Assembly (NCBI GenBank): GCA_017615595.1
Contig: JAFZZT010000043.1
Span: forward strand, 1-42,530
Reading direction: 5' to 3'
DNA: 42,530 nucleotides
From: Bacteroidales bacterium
GTDB taxonomy: Bacteria > Bacteroidota > Bacteroidia > Bacteroidales > WCHB1-69
The notes under the pieces are model-generated. The model had not been told where the DNA came from and searched no databases. It worked only from the letters and a program-made list of their open reading frames with translations. Both the position numbers and the translations under genes were made by a program. Below, piece by piece: positions 15,823 through 25,287 of the stretch. Each line of letters starts with the position of its first letter. Positions within the stretch are counted from its first letter, which is position 1.

Positions 15823-17229
15823 ATGACTGACATGATAGATATGACACCCGACTTCGGCATCAACGAGAACACGTCCATCATCAAAGTGCTGGGCGTGGGC
15901 GGTGGCGGCAGCAACGCTGTCCAACACATGTACCTCGAAGGCATCAAGGGTGTTGATTATTTAATCTGCAACACAGACCAAGGACACCTCGACAGAAACC
16001 GTGTTCCCAAGAAGCTCCTTCTCGGAACCGGCCTCGGCGCAGGCGCCAGACCTGAGGTGGCCCGCCAATACGCTATCGAGAACAAGGAGAAAATAGCCCA
16101 ATTCATCGGCGAAGGAACCCAAATGCTCTTCGTCACCGCAGGCATGGGCAAAGGCACCGGAACTGGCGCCTCCCCCATCATCGCGGAAGTGGCCAAAAGC
16201 ATGGGCATCCTGACCATCGGAGTCGTGACCTATCCTTTCGACTACGAAGGAGAAAAACGACAGAAACAAGCCCAAAAAGGCATTGAAGAGATGGCCAAGA
16301 ACGTGGATTCCCTCATCATCATCAAGAACCAGAACATCTTAAAATATTATCAGGACGAGGAAATCATGAACTCCTACGGATATGCCGATGACGTGCTGAA
16401 AAACGCCTGCAAGTGCATCGCCGAGATGATCACCTGCGACAACTACCAGAACGTGGACTTCAACGATGTGAAAACCATCATGAAGGATAGCGGCAAGGCC
16501 ATGCTGGGCATCGCCACCGCCAGCGGCGAAGACCGCGTGCAACGAGTGGTTGACGAGGCTCTCTCCTGCCCGCTGCTCGACTCCTCCGTCATCAAGAACG
16601 CTGAGAACTTCCTCTTCTTCATCTCCTTCGGTCCCAACGCACACTTCACCGGCTCCGAACTGAACGAGATCACCACCCGACTGAAAGAACTGCAAAGCGC
16701 AGACGCCGAAATCATCCACGGTATGGGCGTGGACGAGACCCTCAATGACGCCATCAAATTGTCCGTGATCATCACCAAATTCGACACCGCCGGCGCTTTC
16801 GTAGAGAACAAAGAGTCCATCATCAACGAGGCCGCCCAAAATGAAGACGACATCTTCGTCTCCAATGCCCCCATCGGCAATGATGTCATCGACGGCACCG
16901 AAGAAGATATTCAAGACATTAAAAACGAACCAGAAGAGGCAGCAATAGAAGTGGCTCCCGAACCGGAAATCAGCTTCCAGCCCGAGCCCATCATGTCCAC
17001 CTCGACAGGACCGGAAAAAATCTTTGAAAATATCGACTCCGACGACGAATGGCGTAGAACTGTGGAGAATCCTGCCTTCATGACCCGCATGGAAAGAATG
17101 AAGAATGAAACCTCCTTCCAGACGGAAACCACCGTCCTCCACGAAGAGACTGTCAGCCAACCCCATTCTTTCTTCGAGAACCTGAGAGGCAACGACCTCA
17201 ACGAGTTTTTCTCCGATATTCCAGACTAA
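15823..17229 (+). CDS. ftsZ: Cell division protein FtsZ
   Basis: This 468-residue tubulin-like GTPase forms the division ring. GTP-binding elements seen are GVGGGGSNAVQHM (from about residue 24), NTDQGHLD, and the signature loop. The loop reads GKGTGTG, with Lys110 where the family almost always has Gly. The NVDFNDVKTIM and ASGEDR parts of the second domain are present. A long acidic spacer (about 335-415) precedes the internal NPAFMTRMERM piece, which resembles the FtsA-binding peptide position in Bacteroidetes, and a divergent tail ending FFSDIPD. It is last in ftsQAZ and closed by a strong terminator. Several active-site neighbours differ from the usual consensus, so this is a divergent FtsZ, but order and length are clear. 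Confidence 0.96.
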   Translation: MTDMIDMTPDFGINENTSIIKVLGVGGGGSNAVQHMYLEGIKGVDYLICNTDQGHLDRNRVPKKLLLGTGLGAGARPEVARQYAIENKEKIAQFIGEGTQMLFVTAGMGKGTGTGASPIIAEVAKSMGILTIGVVTYPFDYEGEKRQKQAQKGIEEMAKNVDSLIIIKNQNILKYYQDEEIMNSYGYADDVLKNACKCIAEMITCDNYQNVDFNDVKTIMKDSGKAMLGIATASGEDRVQRVVDEALSCPLLDSSVIKNAENFLFFISFGPNAHFTGSELNEITTRLKELQSADAEIIHGMGVDETLNDAIKLSVIITKFDTAGAFVENKESIINEAAQNEDDIFVSNAPIGNDVIDGTEEDIQDIKNEPEEAAIEVAPEPEISFQPEPIMSTSTGPEKIFENIDSDDEWRRTVENPAFMTRMERMKNETSFQTETTVLHEETVSQPHSFFENLRGNDLNEFFSDIPD

Positions 17230-17251
17230 TGACCTACACGAACATAACGAA

Positions 17252-17287
17252 AGAGAGGACTGCCCTACGGTAGTCCTCTCTTTTTTT
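17252..17287. terminator. Terminator after ftsZ, possibly shared with aroB
   Basis: AGAGAGGACTGCC and GGTAGTCCTCTCT form a 13-bp stem with one G-T pair and loop CTAC, followed by a T run. The aroB stop on the minus strand is at 17290, so the hairpin sits between convergent genes. Confidence 0.9.
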
Positions 17288-17289
17288 CC

Positions 17290-18345
17290 TTAGGATTTAA
17301 AACCCTCTCTAAAAGCCAGTTCAAAGAATCGGCGGCAGGTCTGTACATCCAGACAACAATCTGGTTGCGCAACACCGATATCTTTCAACATGGTAAAATT
17401 GATGTCCCCATCACGATTTTTCTTATCCCGCTCCATCAACTCCAACACCAAATCCACCATATCATCACTCATAGGTTTCACTTCAAAATGCTGGAGAACC
17501 AATCGTTGAATGCGTCTCAAAGACACCTCGGACAAAGAACCGAAGACCCTTGACAACAACGCCTCATACAACATTCCTTCGGCCACCGCCACTCCGTGTG
17601 GCACCGGCTGACCGATGATGGCACGGGCGCCCTCAATGGCATGTCCTACCGTGTGGCCAAAATTCAAGATATGGCGATATGCCGTGTCGTTGGGGTCCAC
17701 GGACACCACGGAACGTTTAAACTCGGCACACACCTCAATCCAAGATTTCTTGATGCTGGACGCCCCTAGACTCTCTAAGCTGCATAACTCATCAAAAAGG
17801 GTTGGCACTCCGATCAGCGCATACTTGATCATCTCTCCAAAACCGCTGAGCAAATCCTGATACGGCAGCGTGTTCAGCAAATCAGCATCGGGCTCCATGA
17901 CCATGAAAGGCTGGCAGATCAACCCGATGACATTCTTCGTGTGGAGCAGATTGACCCCTGTCTTCCCGCCAATGGCAGCATCAACCATCGAAATCAAGGT
18001 AGTGGGACAGTTCACATAGCGGACGCCGCGCTTGAAGACCGCGGCGGAAAGGCCACCCAAATCACTGACCATGCCACCGCCAAAATTGAGGAGACAAACG
18101 GACTTGTCGCATCCGAGTTCCAACAAACGGGCACAAATCTCTTCCACCTGGTTCAGATTTTTGGACTCTTCGCCGGCAGCGACCACAATCTTGTCCAGCA
18201 CTTCTATACCCAAAGATTCCAACGAGGAGAAATAATCCGGATAAAGGCTATCCACATTGGAATCGGTCAGAATCACCACCTGATGGCAATGTTCACGCTT
18301 CAAAGAAGCAGCCAGTTGCTGGATGGAGGATTCTTTCATAGACAT
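17290..18345 (-). CDS. aroB: 3-dehydroquinate synthase
   Basis: This cytosolic enzyme of 351 residues converts DAHP to 3-dehydroquinate, the second step of the shikimate pathway, using NAD and a divalent metal. Features seen are LTDSNVDSLY near the N-terminus, the NAD-binding NFGGGMVSDLGGLSAAVFKRGVRYVNCPTTLISMVDAAIGGKTGVN run, metal-ligand candidates in SGFGEMIKYALI, and HILNFGHTVGHAIEG with its two His. Alternative starts are 18375 (which would overlap the upstream gene) and 18339. I chose 18345 because it lies 19 bases past the upstream stop. It is last of the typA-methyltransferase-aroB set. No shikimate partner is adjacent. Confidence 0.95.
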   Translation of the reverse strand: MSMKESSIQQLAASLKREHCHQVVILTDSNVDSLYPDYFSSLESLGIEVLDKIVVAAGEESKNLNQVEEICARLLELGCDKSVCLLNFGGGMVSDLGGLSAAVFKRGVRYVNCPTTLISMVDAAIGGKTGVNLLHTKNVIGLICQPFMVMEPDADLLNTLPYQDLLSGFGEMIKYALIGVPTLFDELCSLESLGASSIKKSWIEVCAEFKRSVVSVDPNDTAYRHILNFGHTVGHAIEGARAIIGQPVPHGVAVAEGMLYEALLSRVFGSLSEVSLRRIQRLVLQHFEVKPMSDDMVDLVLELMERDKKNRDGDINFTMLKDIGVAQPDCCLDVQTCRRFFELAFREGFKS

Positions 18346-18364
18346 TATTGGGGATGTGCGAGCA

Positions 18365-19180
18365 CTATTTTTCAAACACCATATTCAGTCCGAAGAAGCC
18401 TTTCTCGCGGAACCATTTTTTGGAGGCCCAGAAAGACTGTTCGCGGGAGATCACCTCATCGCAGCTTCTCTTTTTGTAAGAACAGGGAGGCAAGATACGG
18501 GTATAGTACAACGAATCCTCCAGCAATTTGAAGGAGGTTTGGGCAAACAGCTCCCGCCATTGCTTTTCCGACCGGATATTCTCGTTGCCCATCAGAACCG
18601 TTTTCTGCAAAGTTTCGTCATAAACCTTCACCACCCTCTTGTTTCCTCTCTGGAGAAACAATTTGATATTCTTGATGATACAAGCGCCATTCTCTTCAAT
18701 CAGAATAAGCCGCCCCCCTTTCTTCAAAGCTCGGTAAAACAAAGACAACGCTTCTTCAACCGGCTCAATATGGTGGAGCGTATCCTGCATAATGATGACA
18801 TCATAACTCTCCGGGGCAATATTCTGGTCGAAGACATTGGCATAGTGATAGGTGAAGAGTGAAGTGTCGCCATACTGCTGCCAGAATTCTCGTCTGCTAT
18901 CCAGCTGCGAGATATAATACTCCAGGGAGGAACCCTCGCTGGGAATGCCATTCATAGCCAGATAAAGTCCTGTCGTTCCATAGCCACAGCCGCAGTCCCA
19001 AATCTTAAGGGGTTTGGAGCGGTCCAGATATTTATCCAGATATTCCAGACGCTGCAAGAAGTAAGCCTTGCGGAACTGTTGCTGCTGATCAGAATCGTAC
19101 GTCAGTTTATAATACGGATACAGGGCAGGATTCTGCCTCAGTTCTTCGCAAAGATGAGTGTAAAATTCCTCCCTGTCCAT
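18365..19180 (-). CDS. Class I SAM-dependent methyltransferase, substrate unknown
   Basis: This 271-residue Rossmann-fold methyltransferase has the SAM-binding motif IWDCGCGYGTTGLYLA (about residues 60-75), an acidic residue after the second strand, and YDVIIMQDTLHHIEPVEEAL (about 128-147). KKGGRLILIEENG is the post-core strand. The last about 100 residues are family-specific, with aromatic and Cys residues (LPPCSYKKRSC). The substrate is not evident; lipids, quinones and small metabolites are all possible. It starts eight bases past typA and ends just before aroB, so it shares their transcript. Confidence 0.85.
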   Translation of the reverse strand: MDREEFYTHLCEELRQNPALYPYYKLTYDSDQQQQFRKAYFLQRLEYLDKYLDRSKPLKIWDCGCGYGTTGLYLAMNGIPSEGSSLEYYISQLDSRREFWQQYGDTSLFTYHYANVFDQNIAPESYDVIIMQDTLHHIEPVEEALSLFYRALKKGGRLILIEENGACIIKNIKLFLQRGNKRVVKVYDETLQKTVLMGNENIRSEKQWRELFAQTSFKLLEDSLYYTRILPPCSYKKRSCDEVISREQSFWASKKWFREKGFFGLNMVFEK

Positions 19181-19188
19181 GTCAAATC

Positions 19189-21006
19189 CTATTGGGCTTC
19201 CGTGTTTCGTTTCTCGGAACGTTTTCGCTCGATTTCATCCAGGATGATTTTGCGCAATCTCAAAGACTGCGGCGTGATCTCCAGGTATTCGTCCTTGGCG
19301 ATGAACTCCATATATTGCTCCAGGGAGTACTTGATGGCCGGTGCGAGCACCAGCTTCTCGTCAGAGCCCGCAGCGCGCATATTGGACAACTTCTTGGACT
19401 TGCAGACGTTAATAACGAGGTCGCCCTGACGGATATGCTCGCCGATCACTTGGCCTGCGTACACCTGATCACCCGGTTCGATGAAGAACTTGCCACGATC
19501 TTGCAGCTTGTTGAGGGCGTAGGCATACGCTTGGCCCGTTTCCATCGCAATCAAGGAACCGGCATGACGGCCCGGGATCTCGCCCTTCCAGGGCTGGAAC
19601 TCCAAAAAACGGTGGGAGATGATAGCTTCTCCCTCCGTGGCGGTCAGCAACTGGTTAGACAAACCTATCAATCCTCTTGAAGGGATGTTGAAGTTAAGGT
19701 GGACACGGTCGTTGACGGTCTCCATAGAGAGGAGTTCTCCCTTGCGGCGAGAGACATAGTCAATAACTCGGCTGGACATCTCCTCGGGCACCAGAACCAT
19801 CAACTGCTCAATAGGCTCGCATTTCTGACCGTCTATCTCTTTAATGATGACCTGCGGTTGACCCACCTGAAGCTCATAGCCCTCGCGGCGCATGGTCTCA
19901 ATCAAGATAGAGAGGTGCAAAATGCCACGACCAAACACATTCATACGGTCGGGGGAGTCGGTCTCCTCAATACGCATGGCCAGATTACGCTCCAGCTCTG
20001 CGAAGAGTCTGTCGCGAAGATGTCGGGAAGTCACATATTTGCCCTCCTTGCCAAAGAATGGCGAGGTGTTGATGGTGAAGAGCATACTCATTGTCGGCTC
20101 GTCAACCTTGATAGGTGTCAATTGCTCAGGATTTTCGAGGTCGGCCACGGTGTCGCCGATTTCAAAATCGTCGAGTCCCAATACCGCACAGATCTCGCCC
20201 GCCTCAACTGGAGTTTTGATCTTCTCTTTGCCCAGTCCTTCAAAAACGTAGAGTTCTTTTACCTTGGACTGTTGGACTGTACCATCCCGCTTCATCAAGG
20301 AGACGTTCTGGCCCCACTGGATGCTGCCTCTCTTCACGCGACCCACGGCAATACGGCCGACGTATGAGGAGAAGTCCAAAGAGGAAATCATCATCTGGAG
20401 ATTGCCTTCTTCCGCTTTCGGTGCAGGGATATGGGCCACAATAGTATCCAGCAGATAAGAGATGTCGGAGGTGGGATTCTGCCAGTCGGGGCCCATCCAT
20501 CCGTTTTTGGCAGAGCCAAAGACTGTCGGGAAGTCCAACTGCTCGTCAGAAGCGCCCAGATTGAACATCAACTCGAATACAGCCTCTTGCGCCAGGTCAG
20601 GGTTGCAGTTGGGTTTGTCCACTTTGTTGATGACCACGATAGGCTTCAAGCCCAGTTCTATGGCCTTCTGGGTCACGAAACGGGTTTGGGGCATGGGGCC
20701 TTCAAAAGCATCCACCACCAGCAGAACACCATCCGCCATGTTGAGCACGCGCTCCACCTCCCCTCCGAAATCGCTGTGTCCCGGAGTGTCTATCACGTTA
20801 ATCTTAACGCCCTTGTAACGCACGGAGACATTCTTCGACAGAATGGTGATACCGCGTTCTCTCTCCAAATCGTTGTTGTCCAACACCAAATCCTGGACCT
20901 GTTGGTTCTCTCTGAAGAGATGAGCCTGGTGTAATATTCTATCCACCAAGGTGGTTTTGCCATGATCGACATGGGCAATAATGGCTATATTTCTGATATT
21001 CTGCAT
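19189..21006 (-). CDS. typA: Ribosome-associated GTPase TypA/BipA
   Basis: This 605-residue translational GTPase binds ribosomes and aids 50S assembly and stress adaptation. The G domain has [15 protein letters not shown] (G1, about 11-25), the switch I region ending [24 protein letters not shown] (G3) and NKVDKPNC (G4). EF-G-like domains II, III and V follow, then the TypA-specific C-terminal domain (from about 480, including [20 protein letters not shown]). Length is typical. The promoter box is at 21031-21038. It heads a three-gene set with a methyltransferase and aroB. Confidence 0.97.
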   Translation of the reverse strand: MQNIRNIAIIAHVDHGKTTLVDRILHQAHLFRENQQVQDLVLDNNDLERERGITILSKNVSVRYKGVKINVIDTPGHSDFGGEVERVLNMADGVLLVVDAFEGPMPQTRFVTQKAIELGLKPIVVINKVDKPNCNPDLAQEAVFELMFNLGASDEQLDFPTVFGSAKNGWMGPDWQNPTSDISYLLDTIVAHIPAPKAEEGNLQMMISSLDFSSYVGRIAVGRVKRGSIQWGQNVSLMKRDGTVQQSKVKELYVFEGLGKEKIKTPVEAGEICAVLGLDDFEIGDTVADLENPEQLTPIKVDEPTMSMLFTINTSPFFGKEGKYVTSRHLRDRLFAELERNLAMRIEETDSPDRMNVFGRGILHLSILIETMRREGYELQVGQPQVIIKEIDGQKCEPIEQLMVLVPEEMSSRVIDYVSRRKGELLSMETVNDRVHLNFNIPSRGLIGLSNQLLTATEGEAIISHRFLEFQPWKGEIPGRHAGSLIAMETGQAYAYALNKLQDRGKFFIEPGDQVYAGQVIGEHIRQGDLVINVCKSKKLSNMRAAGSDEKLVLAPAIKYSLEQYMEFIAKDEYLEITPQSLRLRKIILDEIERKRSEKRNTEAQ

Positions 21007-21030
21007 ATTATAATTTTATCAAAAGAATGG

Positions 21031-21038
21031 CAAAAATA
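21031..21038 (-). promoter_or_regulatory. -7 promoter box for typA
   Basis: The minus strand reads TATTTTTG then C, 25 bases before the typA start at 21006. Confidence 0.7.
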
Positions 21039-21069
21039 ACATATTTTCCGTTTGGATGATGATGGTTTT

Positions 21070-21639
21070 TTAAAAGTCAAACCCATTCATCTCGCCGCGA
21101 GGATGGATAATCGTGTATTTGGTGAATCGTTCATCGGCCGTAAACCCGTCACCATAATTGACAGAGCCGTCCGCTTTTTTCTGTTTCACCAGCACGTTGG
21201 AGTAGATGGTGCGGGTGCGCTGGTCCCAGATGATCTCCTCCGTCTCCAGCGTATCGCCTTTGATCACATCACAGATTCTGACATTGTGGAGAGCTTTATA
21301 GACCGAGTTGTTCTCGCATATCGCATAATCGGCTGTGACAACGGCTTGTTTGTCGCCAAATTCCGTATAAGACGTGATTTGGATGCCTTCGGGACAGTCA
21401 ACGTATTTAATGGTATCCAGGCTATAGCGGTTCAGTATCGGGGTAGAGACGACGAAGCTCACCTTGCCGGAGTCGCTCATGGTGATGGTGATATTCTGGG
21501 CAGACTCATCGGGGTATTTGCCGTGATAAGAGAAAAGCGAAGCTCCTTCCTTATGTTGATTACAAGAAAGAAGGAACATCATCAGGCAGGAAGCCATGAT
21601 GATGTTCCACATTTTCGTCGTCCATGATACTATGCACAT
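21070..21639 (-). CDS. lptC: LPS export lipoprotein-type LptC
   Basis: This 189-residue protein probably belongs to the lipopolysaccharide transport bridge that carries LPS from the inner to the outer membrane. A lipobox LLSC near residue 26 follows a short hydrophobic stretch, as in Bacteroidetes LptC, which is often lipid-anchored. The remainder alternates short beta strands, for example NITITMSDSGKVSFVVSTPILNRY, VVTADYAICENNSVYKALHNVRI and IIWDQRTRTIYSNVLVKQKKADGSVNYGDGFTADE, matching the LptC/LptA jelly-roll. Likely starts are Met1 or Met11/15. It ends a coaX-OMP-TPR-lptC series, 13 bases after the TPR gene. Confidence 0.88.
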   Translation of the reverse strand: MCIVSWTTKMWNIIMASCLMMFLLSCNQHKEGASLFSYHGKYPDESAQNITITMSDSGKVSFVVSTPILNRYSLDTIKYVDCPEGIQITSYTEFGDKQAVVTADYAICENNSVYKALHNVRICDVIKGDTLETEEIIWDQRTRTIYSNVLVKQKKADGSVNYGDGFTADERFTKYTIIHPRGEMNGFDF

Positions 21640-21652
21640 GGAGCGAGATATA

Positions 21653-23122
21653 TTATCTGACGGTGGTATTCTCCTGGATCCAGCAGCCTACATGATAGGA
21701 AGCACCGGATGACATACCGCGGCGGAACAACTCCTCTTTGGTCGGGAATTTCAGGGAAGCGCGGTGTTTGTTGGCCTCAGCGGCGCAGGAAGGATCCACG
21801 GCAGCGGCCTTGGCATATTTGTCGGCAGCAGCCCAGTTGTAATCATAAGGAATGCCGTCCGTGCATCTTCCGCCAGAATTCTTGTAGAGGTCGCCGATCA
21901 GGATATAAGCCAAACCATAGTTCGGGTTAGCCTTCAAGGAAGCGTAAGCGGCGTTACGAGCTTCGGAGTAAGAACCTTTGGTCATGTAAGCAAAAGCCAA
22001 TTTGTAGTTGGCATCACATTTCTGTTCGTTAGTCTCACTCATTTTCACAGCATCCTGGAGATAAGCGATGGCGGCATCAAGCTCACTCTTATCATTGTTG
22101 GTGGCATAAGTGTTCAAGGAAAGCACGCCCATCCAGTAAGCGGATGTTCTGCTCGGTTTTGCATTGTGTTGGATCAACAAAGCCTCTTTGAAGACAGGGC
22201 TCTTCAAGCAGCCGCCTTTGGACATGGTGATGACCACCTTGTTGACTGCGGAGATGTCATCCTTGATGGATTCCAACTTCTTGCCATACAGTTCCTCCAA
22301 GACCTCGCAGGATGCGTAAGGAGCAACGGACTTCTCAATCTTGGCCAAAACTGTGCGGTAGCTCATGACGAACTTCATCTGGCGAGCGGTGTCAGCAGCA
22401 GGCTTTTTGCTCAAGTGAACCAGATAATCCGTGTCAATCTTTCCGCTGGTGTACAGTTCATACAAGCTGTCGAGCACGGCAACTTGTGATTCATACTGCA
22501 CCATAGATTTGTTGATGGAGACATCCAGATAGTCAGTGGCACGACCATAGGCCTCGATCACATAAGAGGTGTCTTTCTTGGCTTTGGTCACGCGCTCTGC
22601 CAGTTGGAAATACTTGTCCCAAATGGTGGGTTGGGTCTCTTCTTTATCCAACTCCACGGAACGGACAAACATATTGAGCAGATCTTCCACTTTGGAGAAA
22701 TCCTTCTTCATCTCATTGCCACGATACTGCATAATGGCCAAAGCCTGGAATCCCAAGCAGAAGCCCTTGGAGAATTGATCCGGAAAAGCTTGGTTGCTGG
22801 CATCATAGAGGTACAACAAAGTGTCAATCAACAATTCTTTCTTAGCTGAATCCTGCTCATTCTGAATTAACGCCTTGAGCATATTCTGGGCGTTAGCAGT
22901 ATAGAGCTTGTTGGAGCAGCAGGGAGAATGCTGAACCAGATATTGCCAGGAAGGATAGGCCTCCCCATAATTCTTTGCTTTTAAGAAAATGTCGAAATTT
23001 GTCAGTTGCTCAAGGCACTTCAGGGAATCGGTTTCGTTCGCACCATATTTGTACGGGCACTGAGCAAACAAAAAACTACCGGAAAACAGTAGAACAAACA
23101 AGGTTACAACAATCTTTTTCAT
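21653..23122 (-). CDS. Secreted tetratricopeptide-repeat protein
   Basis: This 489-residue exported protein has a cleavable signal peptide (MKKIVVTLFVLLFSGSFLFAQ). Helical repeats run through the whole sequence. The clearest TPR-like pairs lie at about 365-450 (CDANYKLAFAYMTKGSYSEARNAAYASLKANPNYGLAYILIGDLYKNSG). TPR proteins act as scaffolds; in this gene order (coaX, porin-like protein, TPR, lptC), seen in other Bacteroidales, the exact role is not known to me. Many Cys residues suggest disulfides in the periplasm. A weak hairpin lies in the gap before it (23179-23203). Confidence 0.85.
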   Translation of the reverse strand: MKKIVVTLFVLLFSGSFLFAQCPYKYGANETDSLKCLEQLTNFDIFLKAKNYGEAYPSWQYLVQHSPCCSNKLYTANAQNMLKALIQNEQDSAKKELLIDTLLYLYDASNQAFPDQFSKGFCLGFQALAIMQYRGNEMKKDFSKVEDLLNMFVRSVELDKEETQPTIWDKYFQLAERVTKAKKDTSYVIEAYGRATDYLDVSINKSMVQYESQVAVLDSLYELYTSGKIDTDYLVHLSKKPAADTARQMKFVMSYRTVLAKIEKSVAPYASCEVLEELYGKKLESIKDDISAVNKVVITMSKGGCLKSPVFKEALLIQHNAKPSRTSAYWMGVLSLNTYATNNDKSELDAAIAYLQDAVKMSETNEQKCDANYKLAFAYMTKGSYSEARNAAYASLKANPNYGLAYILIGDLYKNSGGRCTDGIPYDYNWAAADKYAKAAAVDPSCAAEANKHRASLKFPTKEELFRRGMSSGASYHVGCWIQENTTVR

Positions 23123-23178
23123 TTTCGCTTTATTTTTTTAGTGGTTTATACTCATGTAAATGTCGTTATAGATTGAAG

Positions 23179-23203
23179 ACCAACTTAAAAGTTTAAGGTT
23201 GGT
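23179..23203 (-). other. Small hairpin between the outer-membrane gene and the TPR gene
   Basis: ACCAA and TTGGT plus CTTAAA and TTTAAG form an 11-bp interrupted stem with one bulge and a two-base loop on the minus strand. No T run follows, so it is more likely an mRNA-processing or stability element than a terminator. Confidence 0.4.
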
Positions 23204-23213
23204 TCTGTCATTG

Positions 23214-24494
23214 TCAATCAAGCTTTTTCCGTTGGTACCAGCGCTCTTGCAAGGTGAAGCAAAGTCCTATGCGGAAGTAGTTTTGTTTAATAAGATCATC
23301 GGCCAAAGTACCCATTTTCCCATACTCAAACATCAGGTTGAGGGAAGAGTGGGTGTTGAAGGTCGTCAGCGGGATGCCGAGACCGATGGTTATGCCAAGT
23401 TCGTTGATGGTATGGTTTCTCAGAACCAATTCGCCGGTGGAGTACTTGGCGCCAATTCTAAAGGCCATCTTTCTGAAGAACTTGGTGGACAATGGATCTG
23501 GGATATATTGCACACCCAGCGAGGTGGAGAAGGAGTTGGCCATGGTATCAGCAAGACTGCCATAGTTGAACTTAGCCCAGTTGTGCCATGTCACATCGGC
23601 GGCTATCGTCAGGCGGTTATTGTAGGAATAGCTCAAGCCTGCACCCACGGACTGTGGAATATGGAGGTTTTGCGTTTTGTTGTTGGAATGCACCACCGTA
23701 TCGTATGTAGTAACGGAGCTGTAAACCCCGGTATAATAGTTGATGAGAAGATTCTCGCGCACCCACATGTAGGCGGTATTGCTATAGGTGACGCCCAACC
23801 CCAAACGGTGTTTTTCTTTTATATCCACAAAATATTGGGCTCCTGCGGACAGATAGATGCCGTTGACGCGAAAGTCGTCATTGACAATAGAGTTGTAGAA
23901 GTTACTTTCGGAGAAAGAGATATTGGAAGAATGTGACAAGGTGCCGAACATATAGGAGGCATTCAAGCCGATGGACAATCCCTTGCAGATGCGGAAAGCG
24001 TTGCCCCAGTAAAGTTGGTTCAAACCACCGTTACCCGTATAGGCATAAGATACATCACCGACATTCTCAATGGTCTGGTTGTCGGTCACATTATAGCCGA
24101 TGGTACTGAACGGGAGTATGCCGACGCTCGTGCGCCAGTGGCGGGTCACGGGCAGGCCGATGGCGATGTAGCCCGGACGGGCATAGGAATTCTTTTGGGC
24201 CAGGTTCCCCTGTTTCAGGGTGGAAAAGAAGATGGAGGCACCCACATCGCCCACAAAGGAGAGAGAGTCGAAGGCGGCGTAGGAGGCCGGGTTGCGGAAG
24301 TTGATGGTGTAGGGATCCTGCATGGCTATCGCCGTGCCACCCATCGCATCCAGGATGCCATTGGCATTTTTGTTGAGAAGGCCCACCCCAAACTCAGAAT
24401 AGGGCTGACTGATAGCATTCTGCGCCTGGACAGACAGGCTGCCCGCGCTCAACAACATCACCACAAAAAGAATATATCTAACAGTCTGACGCAT
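23214..24494 (-). CDS. Outer-membrane beta-barrel protein (FadL/OmpP1-like)
   Basis: This 426-residue outer-membrane protein has a signal peptide ending near QAQ (residue 25) and alternating amphipathic strands throughout. The N-terminal AISQPYSEFGVGLLN and AMGGTAIAMQDPYTINFRNPASYAAFDSLSFV resemble Bacteroidetes proteins annotated as long-chain fatty acid/aromatic transport (FadL) or PorV-like. I favour a FadL-like barrel without claiming a substrate. The sequence ends in a basic tail (RWYQRKKLD) rather than an aromatic residue. Its start overlaps the end of coaX by 17 bases, showing coupled translation. Confidence 0.82.
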   Translation of the reverse strand: MRQTVRYILFVVMLLSAGSLSVQAQNAISQPYSEFGVGLLNKNANGILDAMGGTAIAMQDPYTINFRNPASYAAFDSLSFVGDVGASIFFSTLKQGNLAQKNSYARPGYIAIGLPVTRHWRTSVGILPFSTIGYNVTDNQTIENVGDVSYAYTGNGGLNQLYWGNAFRICKGLSIGLNASYMFGTLSHSSNISFSESNFYNSIVNDDFRVNGIYLSAGAQYFVDIKEKHRLGLGVTYSNTAYMWVRENLLINYYTGVYSSVTTYDTVVHSNNKTQNLHIPQSVGAGLSYSYNNRLTIAADVTWHNWAKFNYGSLADTMANSFSTSLGVQYIPDPLSTKFFRKMAFRIGAKYSTGELVLRNHTINELGITIGLGIPLTTFNTHSSLNLMFEYGKMGTLADDLIKQNYFRIGLCFTLQERWYQRKKLD

Positions 24495-25203
24495 TAAATT
24501 TCAAGATTCTATATAGTCCGAACAGTACCAAATTTGGAGCGGCAAAGATAGGATTTTTTATTGAATTTTTCAAGAGCGTTGCATCACCACCCGTCAGCAC
24601 CGTTTGCAAGTCGGGAAATTGTTCTCCGTAGTGCTCTATCATGCCGTCAATCTCAAAGTGGATGCCATGGATGACGCCCGAGAGGATGGAGGCTTCTGTG
24701 GACTTGCCCAGCACCTCCGCATCGGGTCGCGGCTCCACCAGCGGCAAGCGGGCGGTGCCTTCGGCGAGCGCCGTGAAGCGCATGTGCAAGCCCGGGGCAA
24801 TGGAGCCTCCGAGGTACTCTCCTTTTGCGGTGACGAGATCCGCCACCAGGCAGGTGCCCGCCTGGATGGCCAACACCGTCCTGTCCGGAAAGAGTGAATG
24901 TGCGCCCACCGCACAGGCAATGCGGTCGGTGCCCAACGTCCGGGGCGTATCATAGCACAGCGTAATAGGCAACGGCAGCGAAGCGGAAAACAACAGGGTC
25001 TGGAAATAACGGTTCAGCGCCGCGACCAGCTGCGAACCCTCTTCCCGCACCGTGGAGACGATGCAAGCCTGGATTTCGTATGGAGCGACAACATGGAGCA
25101 AGTCGTCCACACACTCCCAATGGCATTGTGCCACCACCAAGCCGTCTTCGTCAAAAACGGCGGCTTTTCTTAAAGTATTTCCTATATCAATGACCAAAAA
25201 CAT
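24478..25203 (-). CDS. coaX: Type III pantothenate kinase
   Basis: This 241-residue enzyme phosphorylates pantothenate as the first step of CoA synthesis. ASKHA features seen are the phosphate loop DIGNT (residues 6-10), the GTDRI motif with the expected catalytic Asp93, and YLGGSIAPGLHMRFTALAEGTARLPLVE. The segment that normally reads DAGT, whose Asp helps bind the monovalent cation, here reads QAGT with Gln114. This is an unusual change that could affect K+ dependence. The first loop also ends TLRK rather than the commoner TxxK with small residues. It heads the series into the outer-membrane, TPR and lptC genes. Confidence 0.92.
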   Translation of the reverse strand: MFLVIDIGNTLRKAAVFDEDGLVVAQCHWECVDDLLHVVAPYEIQACIVSTVREEGSQLVAALNRYFQTLLFSASLPLPITLCYDTPRTLGTDRIACAVGAHSLFPDRTVLAIQAGTCLVADLVTAKGEYLGGSIAPGLHMRFTALAEGTARLPLVEPRPDAEVLGKSTEASILSGVIHGIHFEIDGMIEHYGEQFPDLQTVLTGGDATLLKNSIKNPIFAAPNLVLFGLYRILKFNASDC

Positions 25204-25287
25204 AGTGTCGGTAAAACGTGAAAAAACAGAGGTTATTATATTGATTATCTGATTTTTTTTAAAATAACGAAGAATGTCTTTCCCTCA

